Shown: positions 1-12,949, counted from the first letter of the stretch. The stretch is DNA of 64,000 nt from Hypericum androsaemum (GCA_963995505.1 OZ023183.1:16240671-16304670); one strand, 5' to 3'. The notes: generated by a model from the letters alone, not told the origin. Made by a program: numbers and translations.

Positions 1-99
1 AAGAGTTGGTCGTGATCGTGCTGGCGGTTGCGGCTGTGGGTCCCATTTTCCTACCCGACGAGACGGTTTCGCATCTTCCTCCGGGCGTCACTTCCATTT

Positions 100-227
100 C
101 CTCCTCCTCCTCCTCCTCCTCCTCCTCAATCTCCATCTTTAAATTGTCCTTCTTTTCTTTATTCTCTCTCTCTCTCTCTCTCCAAGTTTAGTCTTCTCTC
201 TCTCTTCTTCTTCTTCTTCTTCTTCTC
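100..227. repeat. Run of pyrimidine microsatellites: (TCC)n, (CT)n, (TTC)n
   Basis: Three simple repeats follow one another: TCC units at about 100-127, CT units at about 163-182 and TTC units at about 204-227. Pyrimidine-rich tracts like these are common in plant 5' leaders and sit just upstream of a possible start codon at 246. The short ORFs with runs of Ser, Pro or Leu across them are by-products of the repeats. Confidence 0.9.
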
Positions 228-245
228 CCTCGTCGGAAGATCTAC

Positions 246-327
246 ATGGCCGACTTTAACTGCGGTGGCGGCGAGGAGGTGGGGAGATCCACCGCTAAAG
301 CTCTCGAAGCTATGCTAAAGGATGGAA
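246..327 (+). pseudogene. Possible orphan first coding exon, protein unknown
   Basis: An ATG at 246 follows a pyrimidine-rich leader and opens 27 codons beginning MADFNCGGGEEVGRSTAKAL. The coding part is GC-rich, unlike the AT-rich DNA after it. A GTGAGA donor-like sequence follows base 327. No continuing exon is recognisable before the MULE at 1935. I do not recognise the protein. It could be the first exon of a gene with a long intron, a broken gene, or chance. The upstream bases may belong to the same gene's leader. Confidence 0.25.
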
Positions 328-1925
328 GTGAGATAAAAGTTTTTTTGTATTTAAATGTGATTAATAAGGGAGTTATGAGAAGTGGAAAAAGTGGTACATA
401 GTGATTTGGAATTATATTTTCTACATCGCCTATTATACGAATATTATTACCAAGTTTAGGTCTTTGTAAGAGTGTGAGAAGATAAGAAAGTGAGGGTTAA
501 GGTAAGGTGATTGTGGCCGTCAATTTCTAGGGCACTACTAATATAGATTCTAAGTGTGTTTTTTTTCTCTCACTTTAATGGATACTTTGGTCATTTTACT
601 TTTATTATATTTTATTAAACTTACGCCACTAATTATACTTGTCATATATTGAATACAAAATTTCCGTCAATTCTTACTACGTCTCGTATCATGAGGCGAA
701 TTGTCGTTTGTTACTCTTATTATATATTTTTTTACATTTTTTATGAGAGTTTAGCTCTGTTAGCTACCTCTTGTTGTTTTTATTAGTGGGGAAAAAAATC
801 AAAGTTTATGGATTCTGATAATTTTATTTCCATTTCCAAGTTTTAGTACAACTGGTAGTTGAAATAATTTAAGAAATACTGACAGAAATCATATTATTGT
901 TTTTAAACGAGGTATGAAATATTGAGGTGTGAGGTATTTTAGGCGGTCGGACAAGTAGTAAGATTTTAGACAGTATATTCTTAATTTGGCTAATTGTTTT
1001 ACTTTTTTAGTTCTCATGGCGTAACTTGTTTATTGGAGTAATATGATTTTACTTTTAAAAAATAAAAATATATTAATGGATGATAGATAATTAAAATATA
1101 AATGTCGACAATGTATATATATGTTCTATAGCATTGCTACTGTTGCTCAGGTTTTATTTTTAGAAAGTATATTTATATTAACTCCATAAAAATTTTAAAT
1201 TACACGGTTGCTTGAGAAAAACAAGTTACATATTAAGAATCATCAACATAATAAAAAAATGAATAAATTTCAATAATTTATTTATATTGGGTTAGTATAG
1301 GAACTTAGTACGGTAAACATTTTCTAAACTCTTCTGTTGTTGTATCAAAGAACAAAATTACAATGTAATGTGTGATGCAGCAGTATTCCTATAATTTCTT
1401 GCTGTTATATATAGTCGAGAATTTTAAGCATTTTTATATTTTATACCATTTTGTATCTTATTCACTGGATCGTTTAATACAAATTCGAACTATATAATAT
1501 TTTTAAAAGATATCAAAACTGTTCCAAAAAATATTTAATACTGATATTTAAACTCAAAACATGATTACGATATGATAACTTCTTTCCCACTATTATAGGA
1601 AAGTATATAGATGTTGCAAGTCAAAAATCGCTAGCTAGTGACGCAACAATTACGTTTTGTATATGGATGCAAATGTTCTTCCATTAAATTCAATAATCTC
1701 TATTTTTTTAATAAAGAATTCAATAATCTTTTATTTTTCTTGATAAAAAATTCAATAATCTTTTCTGGAGTGAAATCAATGTACATGTGCTGGTTGAAAG
1801 TGGGTATTGTCCTTTCTTTTCTTTTTTTGACCAGGGGTATTGTCCTTTGCAATCTCCCAAAATGCCATCCCAAATTTCAAATCTTCAGGAAGCTTCTTAA
1901 TATTATAAATAATCTATTATCTCAA
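328..1925. other. AT-rich intergenic DNA, nothing recognised
   Basis: Strongly AT-rich sequence with no sustained coding frame, no RNA gene and no clear transposon ends. The ORF at 1638-1934 is low-complexity Phe/Leu/Asn and has no recognisable domain. Confidence 0.6.
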
Positions 1926-1934
1926 AAAATTTAA

Positions 1935-2562
1935 GGAAAAAGTCCACTTTAGTACCATGTGGTATCGCCCAAAATTACTTTAGTACCCTGTGGTAAAAAA
2001 CTGATCAATCGAGTCATACTTATTCTAATTAACATAAAAAAGGTCATCGGGCAGCTGCCCAGAGCTACCCGGACCTGCCCGAACCCTGCCCGGACTACGT
2101 GGCCAGCCACGTCACCAAAACATGATGACGTGGCGCCACGTGGACATCCATCTTCTTCCCTCTCTTCCTCTCCTCCTCCTCTTCTCCTCCTCCTCCTCCA
2201 CTTCGTCCTCCTCCTCCTCGTCCTCCTCCTCCGCCTCCTCCTCCACTTCGTCCTCCTCCTCGTCCTCCTCCTCCTCCTCCACTTCGTCGTCCTCCTCCGC
2301 CTCCGCCTCCTCCTCCTCCTCCTCCACTTCGTCCTCCGCCTCCTCCTCCTCGTCCTCCTCGTGGCACCACGTCATCAAGTTTTGGTGACGTGGCTGGCCA
2401 CGTAGTTCGGGCAGGGTTCGGGCGGGTCCGGGCAGCTGTCCGAGGACCTTTTTGATGTTAATTAGAATAAGTATGACTCGATTGGTCGGTTTTTTACCAC
2501 ATGGTACTAAAGTGATTTTGAGCGATACCACAGTCCACAGGGTACTAAAGTGGACTTTTTCC
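1935..2562. mobile_element. Non-autonomous long-TIR MULE, copy 1, simple-sequence cargo
   Basis: Inverted repeats of about 210 bp begin GGAAAAAGTCCACTTTAGTA at the left and end with the reverse complement at the right. The 9-bp direct repeat AAAATTTAA flanks it exactly (1926-1934 and 2563-2571). A 9-bp target duplication with long TIRs is the signature of Mutator-like elements. The TIRs contain the 12-bp palindrome GGGCAGCTGCCC and a GTGGCGCCAC palindrome. The middle (about 2147-2360) is almost only TCC/TCG units with no captured gene I can identify. The same TIR family occurs at 51144-52541 and 57288-58465. No transposase is present, so it must be moved in trans. Confidence 0.93.
2147..2360. 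repeat. Degenerate (TCC)n tract inside MULE copy 1
   Basis: About 210 bp of TCC triplets interrupted by TCG, ACT and GCC units. It contains several near-identical subunits around the word TCCACTTCGTCC, which suggests local tandem expansion. It fills the whole space between the two TIRs. Confidence 0.85.
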
Positions 2563-2571
2563 AAAATTTAA

Positions 2572-3063
2572 TTAGCGCTCAGTACTTGAAAATTGTCCAC
2601 ACAAGTTAATGTACTTTTTTAAGTGGATAAAATAATACACTGAAAATATTTGTTCGGTCACTAGCAATATATTATCAGCTGACATTGTGTATTTGTCATC
2701 TAAAAATTATTTTAAAATAAAAATACCTTAAAATATATTGCCACATCATCTTCATGTGATTTTGGGACCCATTAGAATTCTATTAGTGAGTGCACAATAG
2801 AGACAAGCTAAAAGAAAATTTTCAAATTCTCATTGGGTTCGTTCCATCTTAAACCATTCAACCGGCATCGACAATGCGTTTAACAGAGGAGAGGAGAGAA
2901 AAGCAATCAGGAACGGGTCGAGCGGATTCGGAATTGCCGATTGCCAATTTCCTTGGGGAAGGGTCGAGCAGATTCGGAACGACCAGTCGTCTCCTTGGCT
3001 CCAACACAAAGAAAGGCAAATGCCGAAAGATTGAATTTTTATGAGAATACCAAGTTGGGTAGT
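2572..3063. other. Intergenic stretch, no gene seen
   Basis: No coding frame or RNA gene is supported. A moderately GC-rich part (about 2860-3010) includes two near repeats of a word resembling GGGTCGAGCAGATTCGGAA, at about 2916 and 2961. Confidence 0.5.
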
Positions 3064-3072
3064 GGATGTTTT

Positions 3073-6000
3073 GGGTTTTTTGTCTGTGAGGTGTTATAGT
3101 TGGATTTTTTTTGTGAAAGTGACTTTCCATTTCAATATTTTGTGGATTCAGTGTCCACGTAGAACTTCGCCAGAAAAATTCGTACATTGGAACCAAGATA
3201 CGACTTTTTATCTTGGTCACCACGATCGAAAAAGTCGTATCTTGGCAAGATACTACTTAAAAAGTCACATCTTGGTTGATAAAGTTCTATAAGACCACGA
3301 TACAACTTAATTGTTGTCCACACAAAAAAAATCCATCCGACCCTCCAAACAAAATCTCGCCACCCTCTCTACCGTCGCTCTCTCTTCTTCTCCTCACCGT
3401 CGTCTCTGCTTGTCCTTGCCCGTCCCATGTCATCCATGCTCGTGTCTTGGTCGCCAACTGTACAATTATAAATCCTCACTTTGTGTCGTTGGGCCTTTGC
3501 TTCCCACCTGTTGAGAAGCTTCTTTGACAACGCTAATTTGCCGGTACAACTCTCTTTAATGTACTTAGTTTATCTCTCGTCAAAATAGTCGGTTAGCTTC
3601 CACCATGGCAGTCATCGGCAAACAAAAGACTTTTTTGAAGACCATATTTATGCACTCAGCAGCATTCATCATCATGTGACCATATCGGCGTCCCCCATCA
3701 CACGCTAAGCTTTACTTGGGCAACTCCCGTTCATACATCCAGTTGTATACCTCCTGTTCGACTTTTCATATCTCTCGCATATTAGCTTCCAACTTCCAAA
3801 TTAGTGATTGCATTCCTAAAACCAACATAGTAATAATATTATATGCAGAGTAACAACTTATAAAATAGTATTAGACTACACAACATTTGTTCATGTTACC
3901 TGTAATCTTCATCACAATTTTCATGGCGTCATTTTGAAGTGAGTGTTAAGATTGTTTGCTACATGTTGAAAATAATATCGATGAGCGGAATCAATGTCTT
4001 CTCCCCAACCATAGACCTTCACCATTGCGTTCAATATGCCTGCATGCCGATCAAAAATAACACATATTTCGTGTCGGACAGGCATCACAAGCCTATTGAT
4101 TTGGTTCGTGAACCGCGACAACTATCGTTGTTCTCACTCTCAATGAGAGCAAATGCTATTAAAAGTATAGCATTATTACCATCAATAGCAGTGGCGATCA
4201 AGAGGACATGCTTGTATATTTCATACAAGAATATTTCATCAATCTCCAACACAAGCATGCAATGTTTGAGAGCTTCAATACAAGGCTTAAAAAACTCGCT
4301 TGAAGATCTTTGTTCTAGGCATCACAGAAATCACGTAATGGTCTCTTCCAGGGAGACTTTGATAATATTCTCATTGAACAACAGTTTTATAATTCTTTGC
4401 CTTGCATGCCACAAACTATTTCAGAAGGCGATTGTAAGATTCTTGCAAATCCCTCCATAATGCCTAAAACGCCTTCTCTCTTGCCACTAAGCCTTTGTAT
4501 AAGAGGATTTATATATAATGTGGTCATGGAGCTCCGACCTTATAGACTTAACTGGAAGTTCCGGTTGCTTCTCTACTCGTTTCTTAATAATTTGTAATGA
4601 AAGCAGAAGTGAGTTATTGATGATCCTGCGACTTCCGTAGGCAACCACATGTATGAGTTTCATTATTTTCCAAGTACTAAAAAGTGTACCTCTTCTTTGC
4701 TGTGAGACATAGATCTTCCATTTGCAATCAGCCGTCTTCCATTTTTTACACTTCATAATGAAAGTTTCTGGTCTTGGTTCTCGGCAGACGAACTCGCGCC
4801 CATCTTTCATTATGAATGCCTCGATCTCCCTCATTGCATCATTTTTGCTCTTCCAAATCATACCCTCCTTCAATAAATCATAACAACTTCCATTTATTGG
4901 TCGATCACAATCCAATCCTTCAACATAAACACTCATCGATGATTGTTCACCGGGCTCAGTTAGACCAAGTTGACCATATTGTTGTTGAACATAATCATAT
5001 TGTTCTTGTTCTCCGTGTTGTTGTTCTTCTTCTTCTTCACTATGAAAACTGTTTGTTGCATATAGAGCCAGATCTCAATGATCATTTTCAAACTAATCAA
5101 ATATTGGTTCATCTCCAGCAGCAGGCATCACTGTGGACCAACCAGCTTCATAGTAATTATCACCACCACTCAAGAACTGACTTTCTTGAACGACTAATGG
5201 GTTGTAACCATTACACACCCTCTTCTCCACAATAATTTTTAGCGAAATCTCACTCGCCATTGGTCCAAAAAAGTGGATCATGGTTTCAACCATGTTCCTA
5301 ACATCTTCTTCATCGATAATAAATATTTGACCAAATTTTTCTCTTCCAATAGGATATCTAAATATCAATTTACCAAACTCTCCATTCAGAACTATTGGAA
5401 TCTTTTTATTTATTTTTCTCTACAACACATTATAGTTGACAAAATTTTTATGAAACTTCAACTTTGCTTCGTCTCCACCTTGGTAGTCAAAACCAGTTTG
5501 ACTGTTGTTGCAAATTTCTCAATTTCAATGTTATTCTTACAACTCGTATAGCCATTATTAACAATATAGCAAAAGAAAATAATATGTGATTGTATATTCT
5601 TTAAATAAAGAGGATACTAAATGCAAAAGTTAATGAAATGAGAGTTATTTAATCAATTTTGCAAAGTTAACAAAATATAATGGTAGAACAAAACATAATT
5701 TAGATTAACGATAATATCATATTTAGAGACACGCAACTAACGAATAAATAGAACCGAATTATAAAAAAAGTTGGCAACCCCTATGCAATTGTTTTACTAG
5801 TTTCATCGATTCATAAAAAAATAGAACCGAATTCTTAAAAAAAATTACGTAACTTCTTAAGTAGTTTCCATTGAATTACTAAAATCAATTTCGTAACAAT
5901 TTTTAGAGAAAAAATTACAAGTGTACTTAAATTAAATGAATGCATTTGGATGTTAGTAAATTAAATAAAAGAATTAGAGAACAGTTGAGAAATTACGATA

Positions 6001-6521
6001 ATTTTTCCTAAATCGTATGACTAAATAATGAAGTTCACAAACTCTTCAATTGACAAATTATTCTTAATTAATTAACAAGTTCTACATATAAATCAAAATA
6101 GATTAAGTAAATTACTTGGAGAAAGATGCTCTAAGCTCTATGTGATAGTTGGAATGGAGAAGGATGTATGTGCCTTCTACATGAACAAGTCTCGTTATAT
6201 ATAGTAATGTGGGTGGATGAGATATAGGCATATCGATTTTATCAGATTCTGGATATGGTGACCCGCAATTTTCGACCAAGATACGACTTTTTAAATAGTA
6301 TCTTATCAAGATATAACTTTTTAAATGGTATCTTGCCAAGATACGATTTTTTAAGGGGTATTCTGAAAACGACTTAAAATATTGTATCTTAGTCATCACG
6401 ACGGAAAAAGTCGTATCTTGATTCTAACGTACTATTTTTTTTGGCATAATCCTACGTGGACACCGAATTCACAAAACATTGAAATGGAACGCCACCCACT
6501 TTCACAAAAAAATCATGTAAC
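3073..6521 (-). mobile_element. Decayed MuDR-type MULE, left and main part (continues at 14205-14230)
   Basis: Long terminal inverted repeats bracket transposase remnants. The left TIR (about 3073-3310) matches the reverse complement of about 6255-6521 through shared words such as TTTTTGTGAAAGTG, TTCCATTTCAAT and GTGTCCACGTAG. Both TIRs contain variants of a subrepeat with the core AAGATACGACTTTTT. The outer end of the right TIR continues at 14205-14230, beyond an inserted Copia element. The flanks GATGTTTTG (3065-3073) and GATGATTTTG (14231-14240) look like a target duplication with a one-base indel. This family is distinct from the three short MULEs elsewhere in the window. Confidence 0.82.
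3921..5470 (-). pseudogene. MuDR/MULE transposase remnant
   Basis: Read on the minus strand. The region 4487-4936 encodes a Mutator DNA-binding-type segment: a stretch like MIWKSKNDAMREIEAF, then REFVCREPRPE, a CKKWKTADCKWKIYV zinc-type part and KQPELPVKSIRSELHD. Further downstream come LLIATAIDGNNAI, FALIESENND and then VIFDRHAGIL in another frame; these are hallmarks of the MULE catalytic domain. Frames change near 4120 and elsewhere and stops interrupt, so it cannot encode an active transposase. About 5093-5368 on the same strand may be the N-terminal PB1-like part (a segment FGQIFIIDEEDVRNMVETM). The frames are too broken to give a length. Confidence 0.8.
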
Positions 6522-7732
6522 TGTTGGAGAATTGGCCCAATACAAGTGAGTGTATTGGGCTTTGGCCCAAATATTTAATTAGAGGAAGAATGCTAATTAA
6601 ATATAATAACTAAGTAATTAGTGGGCAACTTTGAGCTAATTTAATTGAAGGTCACACCAATTGATTTTGGGTGTTTGTGAGATCAATACGAAGCTCGTTG
6701 ATAGAGCTTCGTAACGATATATAACACTTACGAAAATCCAATTCTCGGGGTGAATAAAAATTGGCTTTAAAGTGGTATGGTTGTTATTAAAATAAGCACA
6801 ATCTCACATTGGTTAGCGCACCATGCTGAGACAAGTTTATAAGGGACTAGAAGTCTAGCATGGGTAAACTGGTAGAGAAGGGAGAGGCTCCTCGCGTCGT
6901 CCGTTTGTCCGTCCGGCCCGGCTCGGCTCGGCACGGCACGCACGCGCGCGCGCCCCGCCCTGTCCCGGACCGGGCTCGGGCTCGGGCTCGGGCTCGAGTG
7001 CGGGTTGCGGGTTGCGGGATTGTGGGTTTGTTGGAATTGTTCCAGGTTCCAGAGCCTTATCTTTTTAGAACTGGGCCGGACTTGTTGTAGCGATCCTAGG
7101 CCCAAAAAGTCCTCTGGGCTTCTTGGACTTCCGTTTGGACAAGCCCACGTTCTGGAACCTTCTCTTGCCAGCTGCCATTTGAATTTAAATTCGAATTTTA
7201 AATTCATGAGAGTAACAACCTATTTATGTTGGGGTTTTATGGGTCTTGTAACAGCCTATTTAATGGGTGGGTTAATGGCCCTATTAAATCCGAATTTGGC
7301 TGTTGGAGGTCCAAGGCTGCCTATAAAAGGAGCCCACCTCCTTCATTCCAAATCACCCCAGCTCTTCATCTCTTCAGAGCTCTCTACTTCTCCCTCCTTA
7401 GCATAGCATTTCTCACTTTCATTGTGTCGGAGTTCTAAGGCTACGAAAGGTGTGCTATAGTGCTTCCTATAGTACTCAGGATTGGGCGTTGTACCTTGGG
7501 GGCTCTATTACCCACGGAGGCCTGAAGCATATAGGCGGGTAATAAGAGTTTAAGGGCACACGGTTAAACTGTGGCCTCGTCCAGGATTCAATCTGAAATC
7601 CTAACTTGAAGACGAAGGTGTTACACACTTACCTACAAGTGTGATCGTGAGCATTCTTTAAACTCCTCTCTTTATATGCTTACGATTTGTATTTACATAC
7701 TCATGCCATAATTTACTAATATTTGTCCAACA
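6522..7732 (+). repeat. 5' LTR of the Copia element
   Basis: A 1211-bp direct repeat of 12950-14204, bounded by TG and CA. A TATA-like CTATAAAAGG at about 7321 suggests a promoter, with the transcript starting shortly downstream. Compared with the 3' LTR it lacks about 24 bp next to its 5' end (between GAATTGG and CCCAATACAA), and a 9-bp TTCAAAAGG unit near 7450. It also holds a GC-rich CGGGCT repeat tract near 6970-7000. Confidence 0.93.
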
Positions 7733-8233
7733 ATCTTAAACTCTTAGTAAAATCTATTCATAATATTAGTAAATTATATCGAGGATTAGTCTGTGATTCA
7801 AACATGTGTTCACTAAGTATTCTGTGAGTGTTGCTATAATATATTCTTTTGGCTTTACAGTTTACTTGCCTCTGTGATCAAAGATAAAAGTGATTGAATA
7901 ATCAAAATTAGACAATTGGTCATTTAACTTAATGAAATTCGCTAATGAGCAATTGGAATCTGCTACTGCGTATGCGATTAAATATTAGAGAAATAAATTT
8001 GTCCTTAACTAGTGAAACGTGTGGTTTTTGAACGGAAACAATTAAGTGGTATATTTAATCGTCTGGCTCTATAACGGCAATTCGCGAAAAGTTAATATTA
8101 CTTCCTATGCATGAAATTAAGTGTTTAAATATTTCAGTGTGCTCAACAGTTGCGAGCAGTACACCTCAAAGATTTTGAGATTTTAAAAGGGTTGGACTCA
8201 AACCCAATACTTACAAAAGTCTATTATTTTTAG

Positions 8234-11200
8234 ATGGCTGGAATTAACAACTCTCCCCCACTCAACAACTCCGGTGCGACAAACACCGATGATGACTTGA
8301 ACGAAGAGGTTCCTGTCGTGAGGGCTAGCGGCGCTGAGGCCATGATGCCGGGTCATAGACACCCAATGCCACTGCCGTATTCTCATCTTGAGAAACCGGA
8401 AAAGTTTAAGAGTAGAAATTTCAAGAGATGGCAACAAAAAATATTGTTCTACTTGACCACCTTGAACTTCAGCCGGTATGTCAAGGAGGAGAAACCCAAA
8501 GAGAATGTGAGTGATCCACATCAAACCGCGATCCACATCGCATGGGTACATGAAGATTACCTATGTCGCAACTATATATTGGGTTCGCTCGATGATGCGC
8601 TTTACGGCGTGTACTATACCAAAGAAACGTCAAAGGATCTTTGAGAATCGTTGGAGCACAAATATAAGGTTGACGACGCCGGTGCAAAGAAATTTGTGGC
8701 CGGGCGCTTCCACGACTATCAGATGATCGATGGAAAGAGCGTTGTAGAATAATGCGAAGAGTTGCAATTGATCTTTCATGATCTTGCAACGGAGGAAATG
8801 GCCATCAATGATGCCCTCCAAGTGGCGATGGTAATTGAGAAATTACCACCATCTTGGAAGGACTTCAAGATGTACCTCAAGCACAAGAGGAAGAAGATGA
8901 CTCTCGAGGATCTTATCCGAAGGTTGCGCATCGAGCAAGACAACCAGAAGGTTGATAAGAAACCAAGTGGCATGGTTGCTAAGGCCAATGTGGTCGAGAC
9001 CGGGGGGAGCTCCCGTGGGAACAAGCGGAAACGCTCAAATGATTCCAAGGGAGATGCTCAGAACAAGAGCTTTACTAGTGCCTGCTTTGTTTGCAATAAG
9101 ACCGGCCATCGTGCCAAAGATTGCTACAAACGTCTAGCTGCGGAGGGTAACAAGACAGCACGACCAAGCAAGGGCAAGAAGAAGAAGCCCGCCAATGCTA
9201 ACATTGCAGAGGCTAGCTTGAGCTCCGACCTCGATGAGATGCACCTCACGGCCGTTGTGTCCGAGGTGAACCTCGTGGGTGGAAACTCGAAGGAATGGTA
9301 GGTGAACACGGGGGCTACCCGCCACATTTGTGCCAACAAATGGATGTTCAAGACCTATCAACCGGTCGATGATGAGAACTGCTACATGGGAAATTCTGCA
9401 GTCTCGAAGGTTGAAGGCAAGAGGACGGTCATGCTGAAGATGACCTCGGGCAAGGAGCTGACCTTGATTGATGTACTGCATGTGCCCGAGATTCGAAAAA
9501 ATCTTATCTCCAGAGTGGTGCTCAACAAGAGGGGCTTTCGGCTTGTGTTCGAGTCCGACAAGGTCATCATGTCCAAGGGAGGGATGTTCGTTGGCAATGG
9601 CTACTTGACCAACAATCTTTTTAAGATGAGTGTAATGAATTTAGCTCCCAAGACAAAGTCTAGTGATAAGATTGATGTGGGTGCCGCCAATAAGGCTAGC
9701 ACGAGCAATAATATAATGAATGTTGCCGATAAGGCCAATGAGAAAGTGAAGGTTGCTTATTCTCGAGATTCGTTATATTTATGGCATGGTAGACTAGGTC
9801 ATGTGAACTATAAGTCTTTGCAAAGGCTAATATCACTTAACCTACTACCAAAGTTTAACATCGATCACAAACATAAGTGCGAGACTTGTGTTGAAGCCAA
9901 GTACTCCAAAGCATCTTCCCACTCGATTGAGCGAAGCATGGAACCGTTGGATTTAATCCACACTGATGTATGTGATTTAAAATACGTACAAACACGTGGC
10001 GGTAAAATTTATTTTATAACTTTTATCGACGATTGTACGAGGTATTGCTATGTCTACTTGATGAGAAGTAAAGACGAAGCAATAGACATGTTCATTCACT
10101 ATAAGAATGAAGTTCAGAACCAACTTGGCAAGAAGATCAAAAATCTTCGAAGTGACCGAGGTGGTGAATATGAATCTCCATTTGCACAAGTTTGTGCCGA
10201 GAATGGAATCGTTCATCAAACCACGGCGCCTTATTCTCCCGAGAAAAATGGAATTACGGAAAGGAAGAATAGGACGCTTAAGGAAATGATGAATGCGATG
10301 CTTATTAGTTCCGGGTTACCAAGAAATTTGTGGGGGGAAGCGGTGCTTTCGGCCAACTATGTGCTCAACAGGGTACCACATAAAAAGTTGGATAAAACAC
10401 CTTACGAATTATGGAAAGGTCATGCGCCTAGCTATAAATTCCTAGGAGTTTGGGGATGTCTTGCTAAGGTTCTGATCCCACCTCCTAAAAGGACAAGGAT
10501 AGGACCCAAGACGGTGGATTGTGTGTTTATCGGTTATGCACAAGATAGTGCTGCATATCGATTCTTGGTACACAAGTCAGTTAACTCTGATATCCACGTA
10601 AATACTATCATAGAAGCTAGGGATGCTTCATTCTTTGAGGAAAACTTTCCTCACAAAGCTCGAACTGGTGTTGACCATCAAGTTGACCAAAGTGGGAGCA
10701 ATGTGGGGGGAGAGGAACCTCAAGTTGAAGGTGAAGAGCCTAGACGTGGGAAAAGGGCTAGAAAAGAAAAGTCCTTCGCATCAGATTTCCTAACATATCT
10801 GTTAGAAAAGGATCCTGTAACCTACAAAGAAGCAATGTCTTTTACAGACTCTGCTCTTTGGAAGGAAGCGGTGAATAGTGAGATAGAGTCTATCTTACAT
10901 AATCACACTTGGGAACTAGTAGATCTACCTCCGGGTAGTAAACCACTAGGCCATAAGTGGATCTTCAAAAAGAAGATGAAGCCTGATGGTACAGTGGATA
11001 AGTACAAGGCAAGACTTGTTGTTAAAGGCTAAAAGCAAACTGAGGGTGTTGATTATTTTGACACATATGCTCCTGTCTCCAGGAAAACGTCTATTAGGTT
11101 AGTCATAGCCTTTACGGCTTTATTTAACCTAGAGATCCATCAAATAGATGTGAAGACGGCCTTCCTTAATGGAGATTTGGAAGAGGAGATTTACATGGAA

Positions 11201-12349
11201 CAACCCGAAGGTTTTGTGGTTTCAGGTAAAGAACATAAGGTGTGTAAACTTGTAAAATCCTTGTATGGACTAAAACAGGCACCTAAACAATGGCACGAAA
11301 AGTTTGATAGTGTAATGCTATCTAACGGGTTTCAGATAAACTAATGTGATAAATGTGTCTACGTGAAAGGAGATGATAACGACTATATGATAGTTTGTCT
11401 CTACGTAGATGACATGTTGATCGTGGGTAATAATGATAATATCAAAATTACCAAGAGAATATTGTCGCAAAATTTTGACATGAAAGACTTGGGACAAGCT
11501 GATGTAATACTTGGAATAAAAATTACCAAGACTTCAGAAGGTTACGCACTTTCTCAAGGTCACTATGTCGAAAAGATACTTGACAAATTCGATAAGGATA
11601 GCAATGTAATTACAAGAACTCCTATGGAAGTGGTGTCAAGTCTCTGCAAGAATCGCGGAGAGAGTGTGAGACAACTAGATTATTCTAGAGTTATAGGCAG
11701 TCTAATGTACCTCATGGACTGTACTAGACCAGATATTGTAAACTCGGTAAACAGATTGTCGAGATATATGAGTAATCCCAATGATGAACATTGGAAAGCA
11801 ATAGTTAGAGTCCTTAGATACCTAAGGTACACTGCTAACTATGGATTACACTATACGAGACATCCAGCCGTTCTGGAAGGGTATTCAGACGCGAACTGGA
11901 TCTCGGACTTCAAGAATATAAAATCCACTAGCGGATACATATTTACATTTGGAGGAGCAGCGGTCTCGTGGAGATCATGCAAACAAACTTGCATTGCTAG
12001 ATCAACTATGGAATCAGAATTTATAGCGTTGGATCTAGCAGCTGAAGAGGCAGATTGGCTCCGAAGTTTCTTGGAGGACATCCCGATGTGGTCAAAACCA
12101 GTGCCTCCCATTAGCGTGCACTGTGATAGTCAATCAGCTATTGAAAGAGCATAAAATAATGTGTATACTGGAAAGTCTAGACACATACGTCGTAGACATA
12201 AATTCGTGAGAACGTTATTGAGAACGGGTGTGATATCTTTAGACTATATAAAGTCAAAAGAGAACATCGCAGATCAATTAACTAAGGGTCTAACGAGAGA
12301 CCAAGTTGAGGTATCATCGAGGGGAATGGGATTAAAGCCCACGAAATGA
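8234..12349 (+). pseudogene. Copia gag-pol polyprotein with six in-frame stops
   Basis: One reading frame runs about 1370 codons with no frameshift but with stops at 8642, 8750, 9299, 11030, 11342 and 12152 before the final TGA at 12347. Visible in order: a gag region, a CCHC zinc knuckle (CFVCNKTGHRAKDC, about 9088-9129), protease (NTGATRHIC), a GAG-pre-integrase HHCC motif (WHGRLGH to CETC), an integrase core (TDVCDL, FIDDCTRY, RGGEYE), reverse transcriptase with YVDD (about 11405) and RNase H (YSDANW, HCDSQSA). The protease catalytic Asp position reads Asn at 9305. It cannot yield a functional polyprotein. It is probably silent and old, although the frame is intact. Confidence 0.95.
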
Positions 12350-12949
12350 CCTAAACCCATGATGGCAACCCAACCTGGATCGTAAATCCCGGTCTGCAGG
12401 TTCAAAGGGACAACCGAATTGTGAGGCTAGGGTCGAACAAAGCACTCGGGAAATTGAGTTCCTTGCCTATTCCTATGATGGAAGAGTGATAGACATGTCC
12501 ATGTGAAGGTTAAGCTTTAAGTTTTTAATGATCCTTATACTTTGAGTATATATATAAGTGGGGTATGGCAGGATACTCCTTATAAGAGATCACCTATATC
12601 GAATGTGAAGGGGGCCGCTTCTATGAGATGAGTTAAGGGCTAAATCTCTAGAGCATTCGATGAAGTTTCCAAGGCAGTCCAGGGCCAAAATGGACAACAA
12701 CGAAAGAACCAAGTAGTAGTTTGAGAAGGAGTTGTGTGAGTACCTTTGTCTTGGTATACATAAAATGCCGAACAGTTTAAGGCATCGCGTCCACTGGTTG
12801 GCAAGTATATCCGAAGGTATTTCACTAAGGAATGTTCAAGGCTTTCAACCACCTTTCCTGATGCAACAAATTCTCGCAGAACTCCAAGTTGCTTGTAGCA
12901 TTGGTAGGCTCATATCATATATAAGCCAATTTGCATTCATGTGGGGGAT
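12350..12949 (+). other. Copia 3' untranslated region and polypurine tract
   Basis: Non-coding internal DNA between the polyprotein stop and the 3' LTR. It ends in CATGTGGGGGAT, a polypurine tract used to prime plus-strand DNA in LTR retrotransposons. No other gene is seen in it. Confidence 0.8.

Noticed and set aside
2112..2564. Acidic, Ser/Leu or Gly-rich ORFs across the TCC tract
   Set aside because: They are translations of the same simple repeat in different frames inside a transposon and have no domain.
5093..5368. 91-codon minus-strand ORF as a stand-alone gene
   Set aside because: It lies upstream of the MULE transposase domains in the same orientation and fits a broken N-terminal part of the transposase.
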